This document shows positions 8,152 to 16,976 of a stretch of 64,000 nt of DNA, piece by piece. Source of the stretch: DATFQE01 sp963738205 (GTDB lineage Bacteria > Actinomycetota > Thermoleophilia > Gaiellales > Gaiellaceae); assembly GCA_963738205.1 (NCBI GenBank), contig CAVTVQ010000007.1, forward strand, positions 1,054,001-1,118,000. The letters are read 5' to 3'. The notes under the pieces were generated by a model, which saw only the letters and a program-made list of their open reading frames with translations, had not been told where the DNA came from and did not search any database. Position 1 is the stretch's first letter. The number at the start of each line of letters is the position of its first letter. The position numbers were made by a program, and so were the translations under genes.

Positions 8152-9845
8152 GGGAGCTCCGCCCGGATCGTGACCCCGCCGTCCGTGCCGGGAGTGACGA
8201 CGAGCCGACCGTCGAGGGCGCCGATCCGGTCCTCGAGCGCGGTGACGTCGAGACCGTCGCCCCGCGTTCCGACCTCGACGACAAGAGTGCGGTCGGAGGC
8301 CGACGCGCCGACGGTGAGCGGCTCCGTCGACGCACGTGCTGCTTCGGCCACGACCGTGTAAGCGGCGGTCTCGACCGACGCGTCGTAGCGCGTCGCGGGG
8401 ATGCCGTCGAGCCGGATGGGCACGCTGCCCTCCTCGGCCAGCGCCTCGAGCGCGGCGGCCAGGCCCTCGTCGGCGAGCACGGCGGGGAAGATCCCGTGCG
8501 CGAGCTCGCGCAGCTCTGCAGCGGCCTGCCGTAGCTCGTTCTCCGCTGCCTCGAGCTTCCCGCCTGCGTCGTCCATGCGACCGCGGAGGAGCCGAAGCGA
8601 CAGCGACAGTGCGACGAGGCGCTGTTGCGCGCCATCGTGGAGGTCGCGTTCGAGCCTCTTGCGCTCGGCGTCCCCCGCCTCGACGATCCGCGCGCGCGAC
8701 GCGCGCAGCTCCTCGAGCCGCGCCCGGACCTCGGCCTGGAGCCGCTCGTTCTCGAGGGCGAGGCGGGCCGCTTCGGCGACCTCTTCGACCAGCTGCTCGT
8801 CGTCGAGCAGCCCCGGCCGGTGCCCCAGCACCGCCACGGCCCGTCCGTCCTGGACGAGGCTCGTGGTCTCGAGGTCGGTCGCCAGCTCGACGGGTCGGCC
8901 TCGGCCGTCGACCAGGCGCTCCGGTTCGCCGAGTGGGTAGGCGAGCACGAGCGCCGGGTCGCCGGCGATCCCCGCAAGGACATCCCGTAGGCCTCCCGGC
9001 GGAGGCGATCGCGTGAGCTCGACCACGAGGCCCGCGACCTTCGACCGCGCGCGGCGCGCCCGCGCCAGGTTCCATGCGGCAAACGAAGCCACACCGAGCA
9101 GCGCGGCTGCCTGGCCGAGCCACAGCCGCCGCTCCACGGTGCCGTTCCCGACGAAGCCGCGGTCGAGCGACACGGCGAAGGTGGCGGCGACGAGCGACAG
9201 GTATACGGCCGCCGAGGCGGCGACCGGGCGGGCCGCGTGCGAGCCGCGGGTCATCCTGAGGGCGGTCAGCAGGGCCAGCGCCACGGCCCATCCAATACCG
9301 AGATACAGGCCCGCGCTCGTGAGGTCCTCGGCTGCCCTGCCGCTGCTCCTGAGCAGGAGCAGGTTGCTCGGGCACTGCCCGCAGCCCTCAGCCTGCGGGT
9401 CGAAGAAGAAGGCCGGAAAAACGCCCAGCACGAGCACCCCGCCGGCGTACGCCGCCCCGAGCGCCGCGACCTCTGCGCGCGAGGCGAGCCGGCCGCCGGG
9501 GTACGCGAGCGCCGCGTGCGCGACGAACGGCGGGCAGGCCGCCGAGAGGGCGAGCCCGATCGTGAACGCCAGGGCAGAGCCGACCTCGGGGTTGTTCCAC
9601 TCCGGCACGAACCACGCGAAGCCTGCCGCCGTGAGCAGGAGCCCGAACCGGCTCGCCGGCCGCCGAAGCCAGCTCGCCAGTCCGGAGCCGATCAACGCCC
9701 AGCCCGGGACAAGCAGGGCGACGCCCGCGGCAACGGACGAGCCGGCGAAGCCGAAGCCCGGGTGGTCGCGGGCGACGCGGAGCGTGGAGATCCCGGCGGC
9801 GATTCCTACGCCGAAGACCCCGACGGCGATCGTCCACCGTCGCAT
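8139..9845 (-). CDS. Membrane histidine kinase HK1: His present, ATPase domain degenerate
   Basis: This 568-residue protein has about eight membrane segments in its first 260 residues, a linker, a coiled coil (about 350-395) and a HisKA_3 helix, RLERDLHDGAQQRL, with the phospho-acceptor His403. The C-terminal domain no longer looks able to bind ATP. The N-box Asn is gone (VVAEAARASTEP where the family has E-x-x-x-N-x-x-x-H) and the Gly-rich box reads TRGDGLD. Architecture and spacing match HK2 at 24394-25962, which has the reverse defect. Translationally coupled to RR1. Confidence 0.9.
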   Translation of the reverse strand: MRRWTIAVGVFGVGIAAGISTLRVARDHPGFGFAGSSVAAGVALLVPGWALIGSGLASWLRRPASRFGLLLTAAGFAWFVPEWNNPEVGSALAFTIGLALSAACPPFVAHAALAYPGGRLASRAEVAALGAAYAGGVLVLGVFPAFFFDPQAEGCGQCPSNLLLLRSSGRAAEDLTSAGLYLGIGWAVALALLTALRMTRGSHAARPVAASAAVYLSLVAATFAVSLDRGFVGNGTVERRLWLGQAAALLGVASFAAWNLARARRARSKVAGLVVELTRSPPPGGLRDVLAGIAGDPALVLAYPLGEPERLVDGRGRPVELATDLETTSLVQDGRAVAVLGHRPGLLDDEQLVEEVAEAARLALENERLQAEVRARLEELRASRARIVEAGDAERKRLERDLHDGAQQRLVALSLSLRLLRGRMDDAGGKLEAAENELRQAAAELRELAHGIFPAVLADEGLAAALEALAEEGSVPIRLDGIPATRYDASVETAAYTVVAEAARASTEPLTVGASASDRTLVVEVGTRGDGLDVTALEDRIGALDGRLVVTPGTDGGVTIRAELPCAS

Positions 9846-9881
9846 GCGCCAATCGTGTCACGGCTCAGCCGTTCGCTCCAA

Positions 9882-9956
9882 TCGGTGCCAGCCCTGATCT
9901 GGGGCGCGAATCTCAGGGACCGCCCCGACGCGGCCGCACTACCCGAGCCCTAGCGT
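9882..9956 (+). promoter_or_regulatory. Tandem palindromic operators and -10 of the 9984 gene
   Basis: TCGGTG-ccag-CCCTGA (9882-9897) and TCAGGG-accg-CCCCGA (9913-9928) start 31 bp apart. A TAGCGT -10 candidate follows at 9951 after 22 nt. The proximal site would centre near -42, a class II activator position. The region lies between the divergent HK1-RR1 operon and the secreted-protein gene. Confidence 0.6.
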
Positions 9957-9983
9957 CAGCGGCAGACCGAACGGAGGTGCGAG

Positions 9984-10475
9984 ATGAACGCCACTGCACT
10001 GCGAGCCCTGCTTGTTCTGACGGTCGTCGCGCTGGGAGGAATCGGAGCCACGGCCGCATTCGCGAACCCGCCGACGAAGGACGTGTTCTTCGACAGCTTC
10101 ACGTTCGAGGACACGTGGACGTGTCCCGGGCTGACCATCGTCCAGCACAACGAAGAGCGCGACACGATCAGCGAGTTCTCGGCGACGAGATTGCGGGTGC
10201 AGCGCCACGGAATCGCCACGCTGAGCGCGAACGGCAAGACGCTCACCAGCAACTTCAGCGCCCAGATCTTCCAGGACCCGACGACGACCGAGGTCAAGGT
10301 CGCCGGAACCGTCTACAACATCCAGGTTCCAGGTCGAGGGACCATCCTGCTCGACGCGGGCAACGTCATCTTCGACTTCTCGACCGACCCGGTGACGGTC
10401 CTGCACATCGGCGGGCCGCACCAGCAGTTCTCGGGCGACGTCGCGGAGCTCTGCGGCTATCTCGCCGCGGAATAA
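9984..10475 (+). CDS. Exported 163-aa protein, paralogue of 14745-15236
   Basis: A signal peptide (to about residue 27, FANPP) precedes a 136-residue beta-rich domain with two Cys, one in DTWTCPG and one in ELCGY near the end. These probably form a disulphide outside the cell. The gene at 14745 has the same length and the same layout (signal, DSxT, TC.., GxxTLxxNGxTL, a Val-rich strand, GGxH, C-terminal Cys). I do not recognise the family. It is the first gene after tandem operators. Ribosome site: GGAGGTG. Confidence 0.8.
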   Translation: MNATALRALLVLTVVALGGIGATAAFANPPTKDVFFDSFTFEDTWTCPGLTIVQHNEERDTISEFSATRLRVQRHGIATLSANGKTLTSNFSAQIFQDPTTTEVKVAGTVYNIQVPGRGTILLDAGNVIFDFSTDPVTVLHIGGPHQQFSGDVAELCGYLAAE

Positions 10476-10489
10476 CGCACCGAGCCGAA

Positions 10490-10511
10490 GGGGTCGGCGC
10501 GGGCCGGCCCC
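10490..10511 (+). terminator. Hairpin after the 163-aa gene
   Basis: GGGGTCGG (10490-10497) pairs with CCGGCCCC (10504-10511), one G-T wobble, loop CGCGGG. It lies 14 nt after the stop. Confidence 0.55.
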
Positions 10512-10522
10512 TCAGGCCCAGC

Positions 10523-10550
10523 TTGCGGGCTGAGCAAGGTGCGAGACAAT
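10523..10550 (+). promoter_or_regulatory. Candidate promoter of TRAP-type lipoprotein 1
   Basis: TTGCGG (10523-10528), a 16-nt spacer and GACAAT (10545-10550) precede the GGAGGAGG ribosome site. The string GCGAGACAATC or a close form also precedes the two paralogous lipoprotein genes (GACAAT at 20742 and 22287), which suggests shared control. Confidence 0.4.
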
Positions 10551-10570
10551 CACGACGGAGGAGGTTTTTC

Positions 10571-12568
10571 GTGCGCACACGAGTCTGGGCCGCGACAGCG
10601 ATCGTGCTCCTGATTGCGGCGATCAGCGGCTGCGGCGGCTCGGGCGACGACGGCTCCACCGCGAAGGACGACGCGAGTACACCGGCCCGCTACCGCGACG
10701 CGACGGGGGACGGTGGCACGCTGCCGGACATCCGCCTGATCGACGTCGCCAGCACGCCGGCCGGGCGTCTCTCGTTCCGCGTCGAGCTCGACCAATTCAC
10801 CCGGCGGACGAAAACGGTCGTGGATCTGTGGCTCGACACCGACGCCGATCCGGAAACCGGTAACACCAGTTTCGAGGGTGCCGACGGCGCCGACTACCTG
10901 GTCAGTGCGTTTCTCGGCGTCGGGCAGCCCACCGGCCCGTACTGCAGCGAGATCAAGGGGAGCGGGTGCGTCGGCAAGTGGGGCACTGCCGGCTGGATCG
11001 GAGCGGTCGCCTCGACCGCCCGCATCTCGCGCACGGCCGGCGGGTTCACGTTCTCGATCGACCGCCGTGACCTCGACGACACGAACGAGCTCAACTTCTT
11101 CGCCGTTCGTGGCGCCGAAGCACCCGGCTTTCCGGATCGTGCGCCCGGACGCGGCACGTTCAACTACTCGCTCGCGCTCGGCGGGCCACGGGCGGTCGCC
11201 TCGCGAGATGACCGGGACGGCGACGACAAGGCCGGGGGCGGCGAGGAGGGGAAGTCCGTCGTGCTGACGCTGGCAAACCACGACTATCTGAAGACCGATC
11301 CGACGGTCGCGAGCTTTGTCGCGGCCGTGAAGCACCTGTCGGATGGCTCGCTGACGCTCGACCTCAGGGACGGATGGCGCTACTACGACCGCGAGTACGA
11401 GCGCGGGACGATCACCGACGTCGTTCACCGCGACGTTGACCTCGCGCTCGTGGGGGCGCGCGCCTGGGACACAGCCGGAGTGACGAGTTTTCGCGCGCTG
11501 GTCGCCCCGTTCCTGATCGATAGCTTCGCGTACGAGCAACGGGTCCTCGAGAGCCCGCTCGTCGACCGGATGCTCGCAGGCGTGGAATCCCGCGGGCTCG
11601 TGGGCCTGGCGCTCCTGCCTGGCGGCCTGCGAAGACCGCTCGGAATCTCGCGGCCGCTCGTCGCGCCGGGCGACTACGAGAAGGCGGCGATGGCGATCCG
11701 TCCCGGCGGAGTGGCGAAAGCGACATTTCAGGCACTCGGCGGCAGCTCGAGCGCATTTCAGGCTCCGGAGCTCCCGGCGTTCGACGGGTCGGAACTCGAC
11801 GTGACCACGGTCCTGAACAACCGCTACGACCTTCACGCCCGGGCGCTTACCGCGAACGTCGTGCTATGGCCGAGGCCGACCACGCTCGTGATGAATCGCA
11901 AGGCGTACGACGCGCTCACGCCCAGTCAGCAGCAGCTCCTGCGGGATGCCGCACACGCCACGTTTGCGCCGCTGCTCGAGACGCTAGAGAGCGACGAGCG
12001 GGCTTCGCTCGCTGCGCTCTGCCAGGACGGCCACTTCGCTCTCGCGACTGCCTCACCTGCGGAGCGAGCCGCGCTCCGCCGCGCGGTGCAGCCGGTCTAC
12101 TCCCGGCTGGAGCAGGATTCCCTGACCCGGGGCCTGATCGCGGAGATCGAGGATCTCCGTACAGGCCTCCCGGCGAGTGAGCCGCTTCGCTGTCCCACGC
12201 CCGGTGCCAGGGTCTCTGGAACCGCACTCGATGGTCGCTGGCGCGCAGACCTGAGCGCCGACTCGCTGGCCGCGGCCGGCGCCTCGAAGCAGGAGATCGA
12301 TCTCGTGGAGGGTCCGATCACGCTCGACTTTGACGCCGGACATTGGGTTGCGCGCATGGCCCGAAGTCAGAGCGTGTTCCGCGGGACCTACCGCCTCGCC
12401 GGAGACGTGCTGCGTCTTACGGTCGACTCGTGCTCACCCGCGGACGCCTGTATGAACGGGCAGGTCACGGAATATCGCTGGAGCGCGTACCGCGACAAGC
12501 TGTCGCTCTCGCGGAGCCGCCGCTACGTCTTCCCGGCGCTGGTCGCGGAGCCCTGGACGCGGGGCTGA
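10571..12568 (+). CDS. TRAP-type (DctP-like) lipoprotein 1 with extra N-terminal domain
   Basis: This 665-residue protein starts at GTG after GGAGGAGG. A signal with lipobox ISGC anchors it outside the membrane. Residues about 35-230 form a beta-sandwich-like domain (DLWLDTDADPETG, FNYSLALGG) that reminds me of DOMON/CBM9 folds, by inference only. Residues about 250-520 are a DctP solute-binding domain (DVDLALVGARAWD, ALTANVVLWPRP, LVMNRKAYDALT). A final 110-residue domain begins DGRWRADLS. No DctQ/DctM permease genes are present, so binding or sensing without classical transport is possible. Confidence 0.85.
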   Translation: MRTRVWAATAIVLLIAAISGCGGSGDDGSTAKDDASTPARYRDATGDGGTLPDIRLIDVASTPAGRLSFRVELDQFTRRTKTVVDLWLDTDADPETGNTSFEGADGADYLVSAFLGVGQPTGPYCSEIKGSGCVGKWGTAGWIGAVASTARISRTAGGFTFSIDRRDLDDTNELNFFAVRGAEAPGFPDRAPGRGTFNYSLALGGPRAVASRDDRDGDDKAGGGEEGKSVVLTLANHDYLKTDPTVASFVAAVKHLSDGSLTLDLRDGWRYYDREYERGTITDVVHRDVDLALVGARAWDTAGVTSFRALVAPFLIDSFAYEQRVLESPLVDRMLAGVESRGLVGLALLPGGLRRPLGISRPLVAPGDYEKAAMAIRPGGVAKATFQALGGSSSAFQAPELPAFDGSELDVTTVLNNRYDLHARALTANVVLWPRPTTLVMNRKAYDALTPSQQQLLRDAAHATFAPLLETLESDERASLAALCQDGHFALATASPAERAALRRAVQPVYSRLEQDSLTRGLIAEIEDLRTGLPASEPLRCPTPGARVSGTALDGRWRADLSADSLAAAGASKQEIDLVEGPITLDFDAGHWVARMARSQSVFRGTYRLAGDVLRLTVDSCSPADACMNGQVTEYRWSAYRDKLSLSRSRRYVFPALVAEPWTRG

Positions 12569-12644
12569 TCAGGGTCTGCCCTGACTCGAGAATCGCCAAG
12601 GCCGTGCTCTCCCTGACGTAACCGGGCTTCCATCGACGTACGTT
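12569..12644 (+). promoter_or_regulatory. Tandem operators and -10 of the amidohydrolase gene
   Basis: A perfect TCAGGG-tctg-CCCTGA (12569-12584) directly follows the previous stop codon. A half-degenerate GCCGTG-ctct-CCCTGA (12601-12616) starts 32 bp later, and TACGTT (12639-12644) follows after 22 nt. The layout matches the 9984, 14745, 19254 and 26481 promoters. The GTG start is 6 nt after the -10, so the transcript would be leaderless or nearly so. Confidence 0.6.
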
Positions 12645-12650
12645 CCTCGA

Positions 12651-14606
12651 GTGTTTCGGAGCGTCGTCGTCACAGGCCTCGTTGCCGGCCTCCTCGCCGT
12701 CTCCTCGGCAGCTTCGCCACGAGAGACCGCGCCGTGGGATCCAGCCCGTGGAATCCTCATCGAGGGCGCCACCGTCGTCACCATGGACGACGACCACACC
12801 GTCATCCCGCATGGCCGAGTGCTCGTTCGCGACGGCGGGATCGTGGCGGTCTGGGGCGGGCCGACGCCGCCCGAGGGTGTCGTCGTCGGCGCCGCGAGCG
12901 TGGTCGAGGCCGGGCCGCAAGACCTCGTCTACCCGGGCCTGATCAATCTGCACGACCACCCGCGGGAGGACCACCTCCACCTGTGGCCTGCGCCCGTCTC
13001 GCACGCGATTCCCGCTCAGGCGAAGGCAGGTACCGATCCGTACGCGAACCGGTACCAATGGGGTGCCACAGGAGCCGCTGCGGCTCCGCCCGAGCTCTCG
13101 CGTCTGGTCTCGAACCCGTCCGACGTGCTGGCCGAGGACCTGGGTCTCGGGCTCGCCGGCGAGATCGTGAAGTACGCCGAGGTCGGTGCTCTCCTCGGCG
13201 GTGAGACGTCGATCCAAGGTGCAGGTGCCAATCCGGAGAGCGACGGCGTCCTGATCCGGAACGTCGACAACGACGTCTTCGACATGCGGATCGCGCCTCC
13301 GCTCGTCCGCCCGATCAGCGCGTTCGGCGGAACCGCGCTGGCGAACCTCGTCGGCGGGATGAAGAACGGCGCCTACGACGCATGGATGGTTCACCTGGCC
13401 GAGGGCGTCCGCGACGGCGATCGTCGCGCCGGAGATCCCGTGTCGTCGCGGGCCGAGCTGGCGACCTTGAAGGCGAAGGGTGTACTCACCGACATGACGG
13501 TGATCATCCACGGCACAGCGCTCGAGTCGTCCGACTTCGCCGAGCTGCGCGCGGCGCCTACGATCAGGACTGACGGTGTCGGCGACGGGCGCGGCGCGAA
13601 GCTCGTCTGGTCGCCGCTGTCGAACCTGCTCCTCTACGGAGAGACGGCGAACGTCTACGACGCGCTCGCGAACGACGTGCTGGTCTCGCTCGGTACCGAC
13701 TGGAGGCCGAGCGGCTCACGCACGCTGCTGGATGAGCTGAAGGTCGCCGACGTCGCTCTCCGCGACGTCCGGGTTCTGGGCGACGGTCGTGAGCAGATCG
13801 CCGAGTTCGCGCTCGACGGCAAGGACGGACACGCCCGGCAGCTCGCCGAGGAGGCGCTCGACCGGTCGCTCGTGGGCATGGTGACGCGGAACCCCGCGCT
13901 GACCCTGCGCTGGTACGACAAGGTCGGCTCGGTCGAGGCAGGCAAGCTCGCCGACCTCCTGCTCGTCCGCCGACCGCCTCAGTTGCCCGCGCTGGGGCTA
14001 CCCCCGACCGTCTACCGCGGCTTGATCGACGCGACGGAGTCCGACGTCGAGCTCGTGCTGGTCGGCGGCGATCCGCTCGCGGGCGACGTAGGACTGATGT
14101 CAGCTCTCAAGCCGGGCGACCACGAGGTCGTTGCGAGTCTTGCGGGCGGGTTCGAGAAGGCCGTCGACGTGACTACGACAGCGGCCGTCCCCGAGGGGGG
14201 CGAGACCCTCGCGCAGCTCAGCAGCGAGCTTCGGCTCGGCCTCACCGCTCTCGGCGGCGACAATCCACCGGCCGACGGTGGCCCCGGGCCGCCGTCGAAC
14301 ACGTACAGCTATCTTAAGGCGCACGTCGCGGGCGGTCAGGCCGCCGGGCTTTCGGATCCGTTCTTCCGCGCGTTGCTCGCCGCGAACGTCGGTGTGCTCG
14401 ATGACGGCTCGCTCAACCTCGAGCGAATTCAGCTTGCCCCGCTGTTCGCCGCGGACGACGACTTCCTCGGCGTTCTGCTGCGCGGCGAGGTCGACCCTGC
14501 GACCGGGCTGCTCGCTGATCCGACCCCGCCGTTCGCGCTCTACCCAGCGAACCTCAACCACGTCGGGCTGTTCGGTAATCCCTTTCTCGGGCTTCCCTTT
14601 TCGTAG
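12651..14606 (+). CDS. Exported amidohydrolase-superfamily metallohydrolase
   Basis: This 651-residue protein starts at GTG with a signal peptide (SSAASPRE). Metal-binding features of the amidohydrolase barrel are present: LINLHDHPRED (His-x-His near 100), VIIHGTAL, WSPLSN and LGTDWRPSG (Asp). The C-terminal 180 residues go beyond the usual barrel. Most relatives, such as chlorohydrolases and cytosine or guanine deaminase types, are cytosolic, so export is unusual. The substrate is unknown. The gene sits behind operator-type palindromes. Confidence 0.82.
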   Translation: MFRSVVVTGLVAGLLAVSSAASPRETAPWDPARGILIEGATVVTMDDDHTVIPHGRVLVRDGGIVAVWGGPTPPEGVVVGAASVVEAGPQDLVYPGLINLHDHPREDHLHLWPAPVSHAIPAQAKAGTDPYANRYQWGATGAAAAPPELSRLVSNPSDVLAEDLGLGLAGEIVKYAEVGALLGGETSIQGAGANPESDGVLIRNVDNDVFDMRIAPPLVRPISAFGGTALANLVGGMKNGAYDAWMVHLAEGVRDGDRRAGDPVSSRAELATLKAKGVLTDMTVIIHGTALESSDFAELRAAPTIRTDGVGDGRGAKLVWSPLSNLLLYGETANVYDALANDVLVSLGTDWRPSGSRTLLDELKVADVALRDVRVLGDGREQIAEFALDGKDGHARQLAEEALDRSLVGMVTRNPALTLRWYDKVGSVEAGKLADLLLVRRPPQLPALGLPPTVYRGLIDATESDVELVLVGGDPLAGDVGLMSALKPGDHEVVASLAGGFEKAVDVTTTAAVPEGGETLAQLSSELRLGLTALGGDNPPADGGPGPPSNTYSYLKAHVAGGQAAGLSDPFFRALLAANVGVLDDGSLNLERIQLAPLFAADDDFLGVLLRGEVDPATGLLADPTPPFALYPANLNHVGLFGNPFLGLPFS

Positions 14607-14625
14607 TTACAGAGACGATTGCCCC

Positions 14626-14702
14626 TCAGGGCGCCCACTGACGGTGTGAGGCCGAGGGCCAGTGGCCGCCCCGATGTCTGGCCTGTCCCGGCGCCGTAGC
14701 GT
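14626..14702 (+). promoter_or_regulatory. Tandem operators and -10 of the 14745 operon
   Basis: TCAGGG-cgcc-CACTGA (14626-14641) and CCAGTG-gccg-CCCCGA (14659-14674) start 33 bp apart, followed after 22 nt by TAGCGT (14697-14702). The same -10 hexamer is used at 9951. This promoter would drive the run of exported genes from 14745 onwards. Confidence 0.58.
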
Positions 14703-14744
14703 CGTTCGCGAGCGCAAGTTCACACACAAGCGAGGAGGACTGGC

Positions 14745-15236
14745 ATGCGCGTTCTACTTGTACTGGCGACGATGATCGCGGCGCTCGCGGCGCTCGCCGG
14801 AACGGCAGCGGCGGCCCCGCCCATTCACGACTCCCTCACGATTCATCTGACGGACGTCGACACGCAGACGTGCGCCTTCCCTGTCGTCCGCGACTGGGTC
14901 TTCGCCACGCACGATACGGCGTTCTTCGACGCCGACGGGACGATCGAGAAGCTCCAACTCCATCAGTCCAGCGTCGGCACGCTGACCGGTAACGGCGTGA
15001 CGCTGCGGCTGAACATCCGCGAGACCATCATGGTCGAGTTCGCCGGCGGGATTCCGGTGACCGCGAAGCACGTCGGCCAGCTGGACTACATCGGCGGGTC
15101 GCACGGGCAACCCGTCTTCCACAGGGCCGGCCAGGCCGTCTTCCAGGTCGTGAATGGACTCGACGGCCCGCTGATCGCACGCCACGGACTGCGCGACGAC
15201 CTCGATCCCGTCGCCTTCTGCGCGGCATTCGCATGA
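14745..15236 (+). CDS. Exported 163-aa protein, paralogue of 9984-10475
   Basis: A signal peptide (GTAAAAPP) is followed by a beta-rich domain with Cys in QTCAFP and in the C-terminal AFCAAFA. Length and motif order match the 9984 product, and both are first genes behind tandem operators. Ribosome site: GAGGAGG. The family is not recognised. Confidence 0.8.
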   Translation: MRVLLVLATMIAALAALAGTAAAAPPIHDSLTIHLTDVDTQTCAFPVVRDWVFATHDTAFFDADGTIEKLQLHQSSVGTLTGNGVTLRLNIRETIMVEFAGGIPVTAKHVGQLDYIGGSHGQPVFHRAGQAVFQVVNGLDGPLIARHGLRDDLDPVAFCAAFA

Positions 15237-15250
15237 AAGGAACGAGTGCC

Positions 15251-16108
15251 GTGAACCAGCATGTCAAGCGCGTTGTCCGGACCGCAGCGGTGTTGGGGGT
15301 GCTCGCGCTGGCTGCAGGCGCGGCAGCGAGCGAGCCGACGCTGAACGGCAAGTCGCGGATCGCATTCGGCAGCGACCCGCGGGGTAACGCGGACGTGTAC
15401 GTGATCAACGCCGACGGGAGCAGGCAGCGCCGGCTCACCCGCACGCGCGGGTGGGATGGGTTTCCGACGTGGTCGCCCGACGCGCGGAGGCTCGCGTTCT
15501 TCACCAATCACGGCTGCTACCAGGTGAACGCGAACGGCACCGGCCGCAAGCGCCTTCCGGCCTGCATCTACGACTGGGCCCATGACGGCCGCATCGCCTA
15601 CTCCGGCGACAGCAGCGATGACGAGGTCTTCGTGGCGAACGCGGACTGGAGCGGCGGCCGCAACCTGACCCGCAATCCGGCACGCGACATCGAAGCTGCC
15701 TGGTCACCGGACGGAGGTGCACTCGCGTTCACGACCGACAGGGACGGGAACTACGAGATCTACCTCGTCGATGCCGATGGGGGCAATCCGCGCAACCTCA
15801 GTCGCTGGCGCGGCGAGGACCGGCGCGCGACCTGGTCACCCGACGGACGCAGGCTCGCGTTCATGAGCGAGCGCAAGGGCAACAACGACATCTACGTCGT
15901 CGACGTGGACGGCACCGGCCTGCGACGGCTGACGACCAACCGCGGTTTCGACGGCTCACCGGCGTGGTCTCCGGACGGATCGACGATCGCCTTCGAGAGC
16001 CAGCGCGGGCGGATCGACATCTACCTGATGAAGCCGGACGGCACCCGCCAGCGGAAGCTCACCAACGATCGCTTCGGCAACAGCACGCCGGCGTGGGCGC
16101 CGCGCTGA
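15251..16108 (+). CDS. Exported TolB-like beta-propeller (PD40 repeats)
   Basis: I chose GTG 15251 because a GAAAGGA ribosome site lies about 9 nt upstream. An ATG at 15233 overlapping the previous stop is the alternative and adds six residues. A signal peptide (AAGAAASEP) precedes about five repeats of the type WSPDGRRLAF followed by IYLVDADG. This is the TolB C-terminal/PD40 propeller fold, used for binding proteins or sugars. There is no enzymatic motif and no Tol system here. Confidence 0.85.
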   Translation: MNQHVKRVVRTAAVLGVLALAAGAAASEPTLNGKSRIAFGSDPRGNADVYVINADGSRQRRLTRTRGWDGFPTWSPDARRLAFFTNHGCYQVNANGTGRKRLPACIYDWAHDGRIAYSGDSSDDEVFVANADWSGGRNLTRNPARDIEAAWSPDGGALAFTTDRDGNYEIYLVDADGGNPRNLSRWRGEDRRATWSPDGRRLAFMSERKGNNDIYVVDVDGTGLRRLTTNRGFDGSPAWSPDGSTIAFESQRGRIDIYLMKPDGTRQRKLTNDRFGNSTPAWAPR

Positions 16109-16131
16109 CGCGCCAGAAAGGAGAACTCGAG

Positions 16132-16956
16132 ATGAGGACGCGCTCACTGCTCTTCGGACTGCTCGTCGCAGCAGCGCTGTCCACCGCTCCTGCCGCTATC
16201 GCCAACGAGGGCACCGGCTACTACGTCTCGCTCGGCGACTCGCTCGCCGTCGGTGTGCAGCCGACGGGGCCGCCGCCGCTCAACGAGACCGACCAGGGCT
16301 ATACCGACCAGCTCTACTCCGCGCTCAAGGCCGACGATCCAAAGCTGAAGCACGTCAGGCTGGGTTGCGGCGGGGAGAGCACCACCTCGATGGTGGAGGG
16401 CAGCCAGCTTCCGTGGCTTGCGGCAAGTTGCGGCCCGCCCTCCTTCTACCTGCATCGCTACCCGCACAAGACGCAGCTGGCAGAGGCGGTCGCGTTCCTG
16501 CGCGCCCACCGGGAGTTCGTCCGCCTGGTGACGATCGACATCGGCGCGAACGACGGACTCGGACCGGGCGGGGCAGGCGAGATCGTCGAAAACCTGCCAA
16601 CGATCCTGGCCGAACTGCGCACGGCGGCCGGCCCTGCCGTTCCGATCGTCGGCATGAACTATTACGGCGCGTTCCTGCCGGTCGCGTGGGCCGAAGGCGG
16701 GTTGCCGGCCGTTCAAGCCAATCTGGCCGAGCTTCTTGCTTTCAACGACTTGCTCGAAGGCATCTACGCAGCTGCGGGCGATCCCGTCGCCGACGTCGAG
16801 AGCGAGTTCTCGTCGACGGACCTGACACTCGTCGGGGGTGTCCCGCGCAACGTTGTCCTCGTCTGTCAATGGACGTGGATGTGCACTGCCGGCGACGTCC
16901 ACGCAAACACGGCCGGCTACGGCGTAATCGCCCAGGCGTTCCTGGACGTGCTCTGA
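16132..16956 (+). CDS. Exported SGNH/GDSL hydrolase
   Basis: This 274-residue protein has a signal peptide (PAAIANEG). Block I is SLGDSLAVG (Ser near 39), block III is DIGANDGLG, and block V is DVHANTAGY with the catalytic Asp and His. Several Cys (GCGG, ASCGPP, VCQWTWMC) suggest disulphides. An AAAGGAGA ribosome site precedes the ATG. Probably an extracellular esterase or lipase in the same operon as its neighbours. Confidence 0.85.
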   Translation: MRTRSLLFGLLVAAALSTAPAAIANEGTGYYVSLGDSLAVGVQPTGPPPLNETDQGYTDQLYSALKADDPKLKHVRLGCGGESTTSMVEGSQLPWLAASCGPPSFYLHRYPHKTQLAEAVAFLRAHREFVRLVTIDIGANDGLGPGGAGEIVENLPTILAELRTAAGPAVPIVGMNYYGAFLPVAWAEGGLPAVQANLAELLAFNDLLEGIYAAAGDPVADVESEFSSTDLTLVGGVPRNVVLVCQWTWMCTAGDVHANTAGYGVIAQAFLDVL

Positions 16957-16976
16957 CGACGAGAACAGGAGACGAC

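Noticed and set aside
7507..9375. A single 622-codon minus frame that includes RR1
   Set aside because: Only the last 214 codons look real. The upstream part is a shadow of the HK1 gene, which lies in another frame with membrane and HisKA_3 features.
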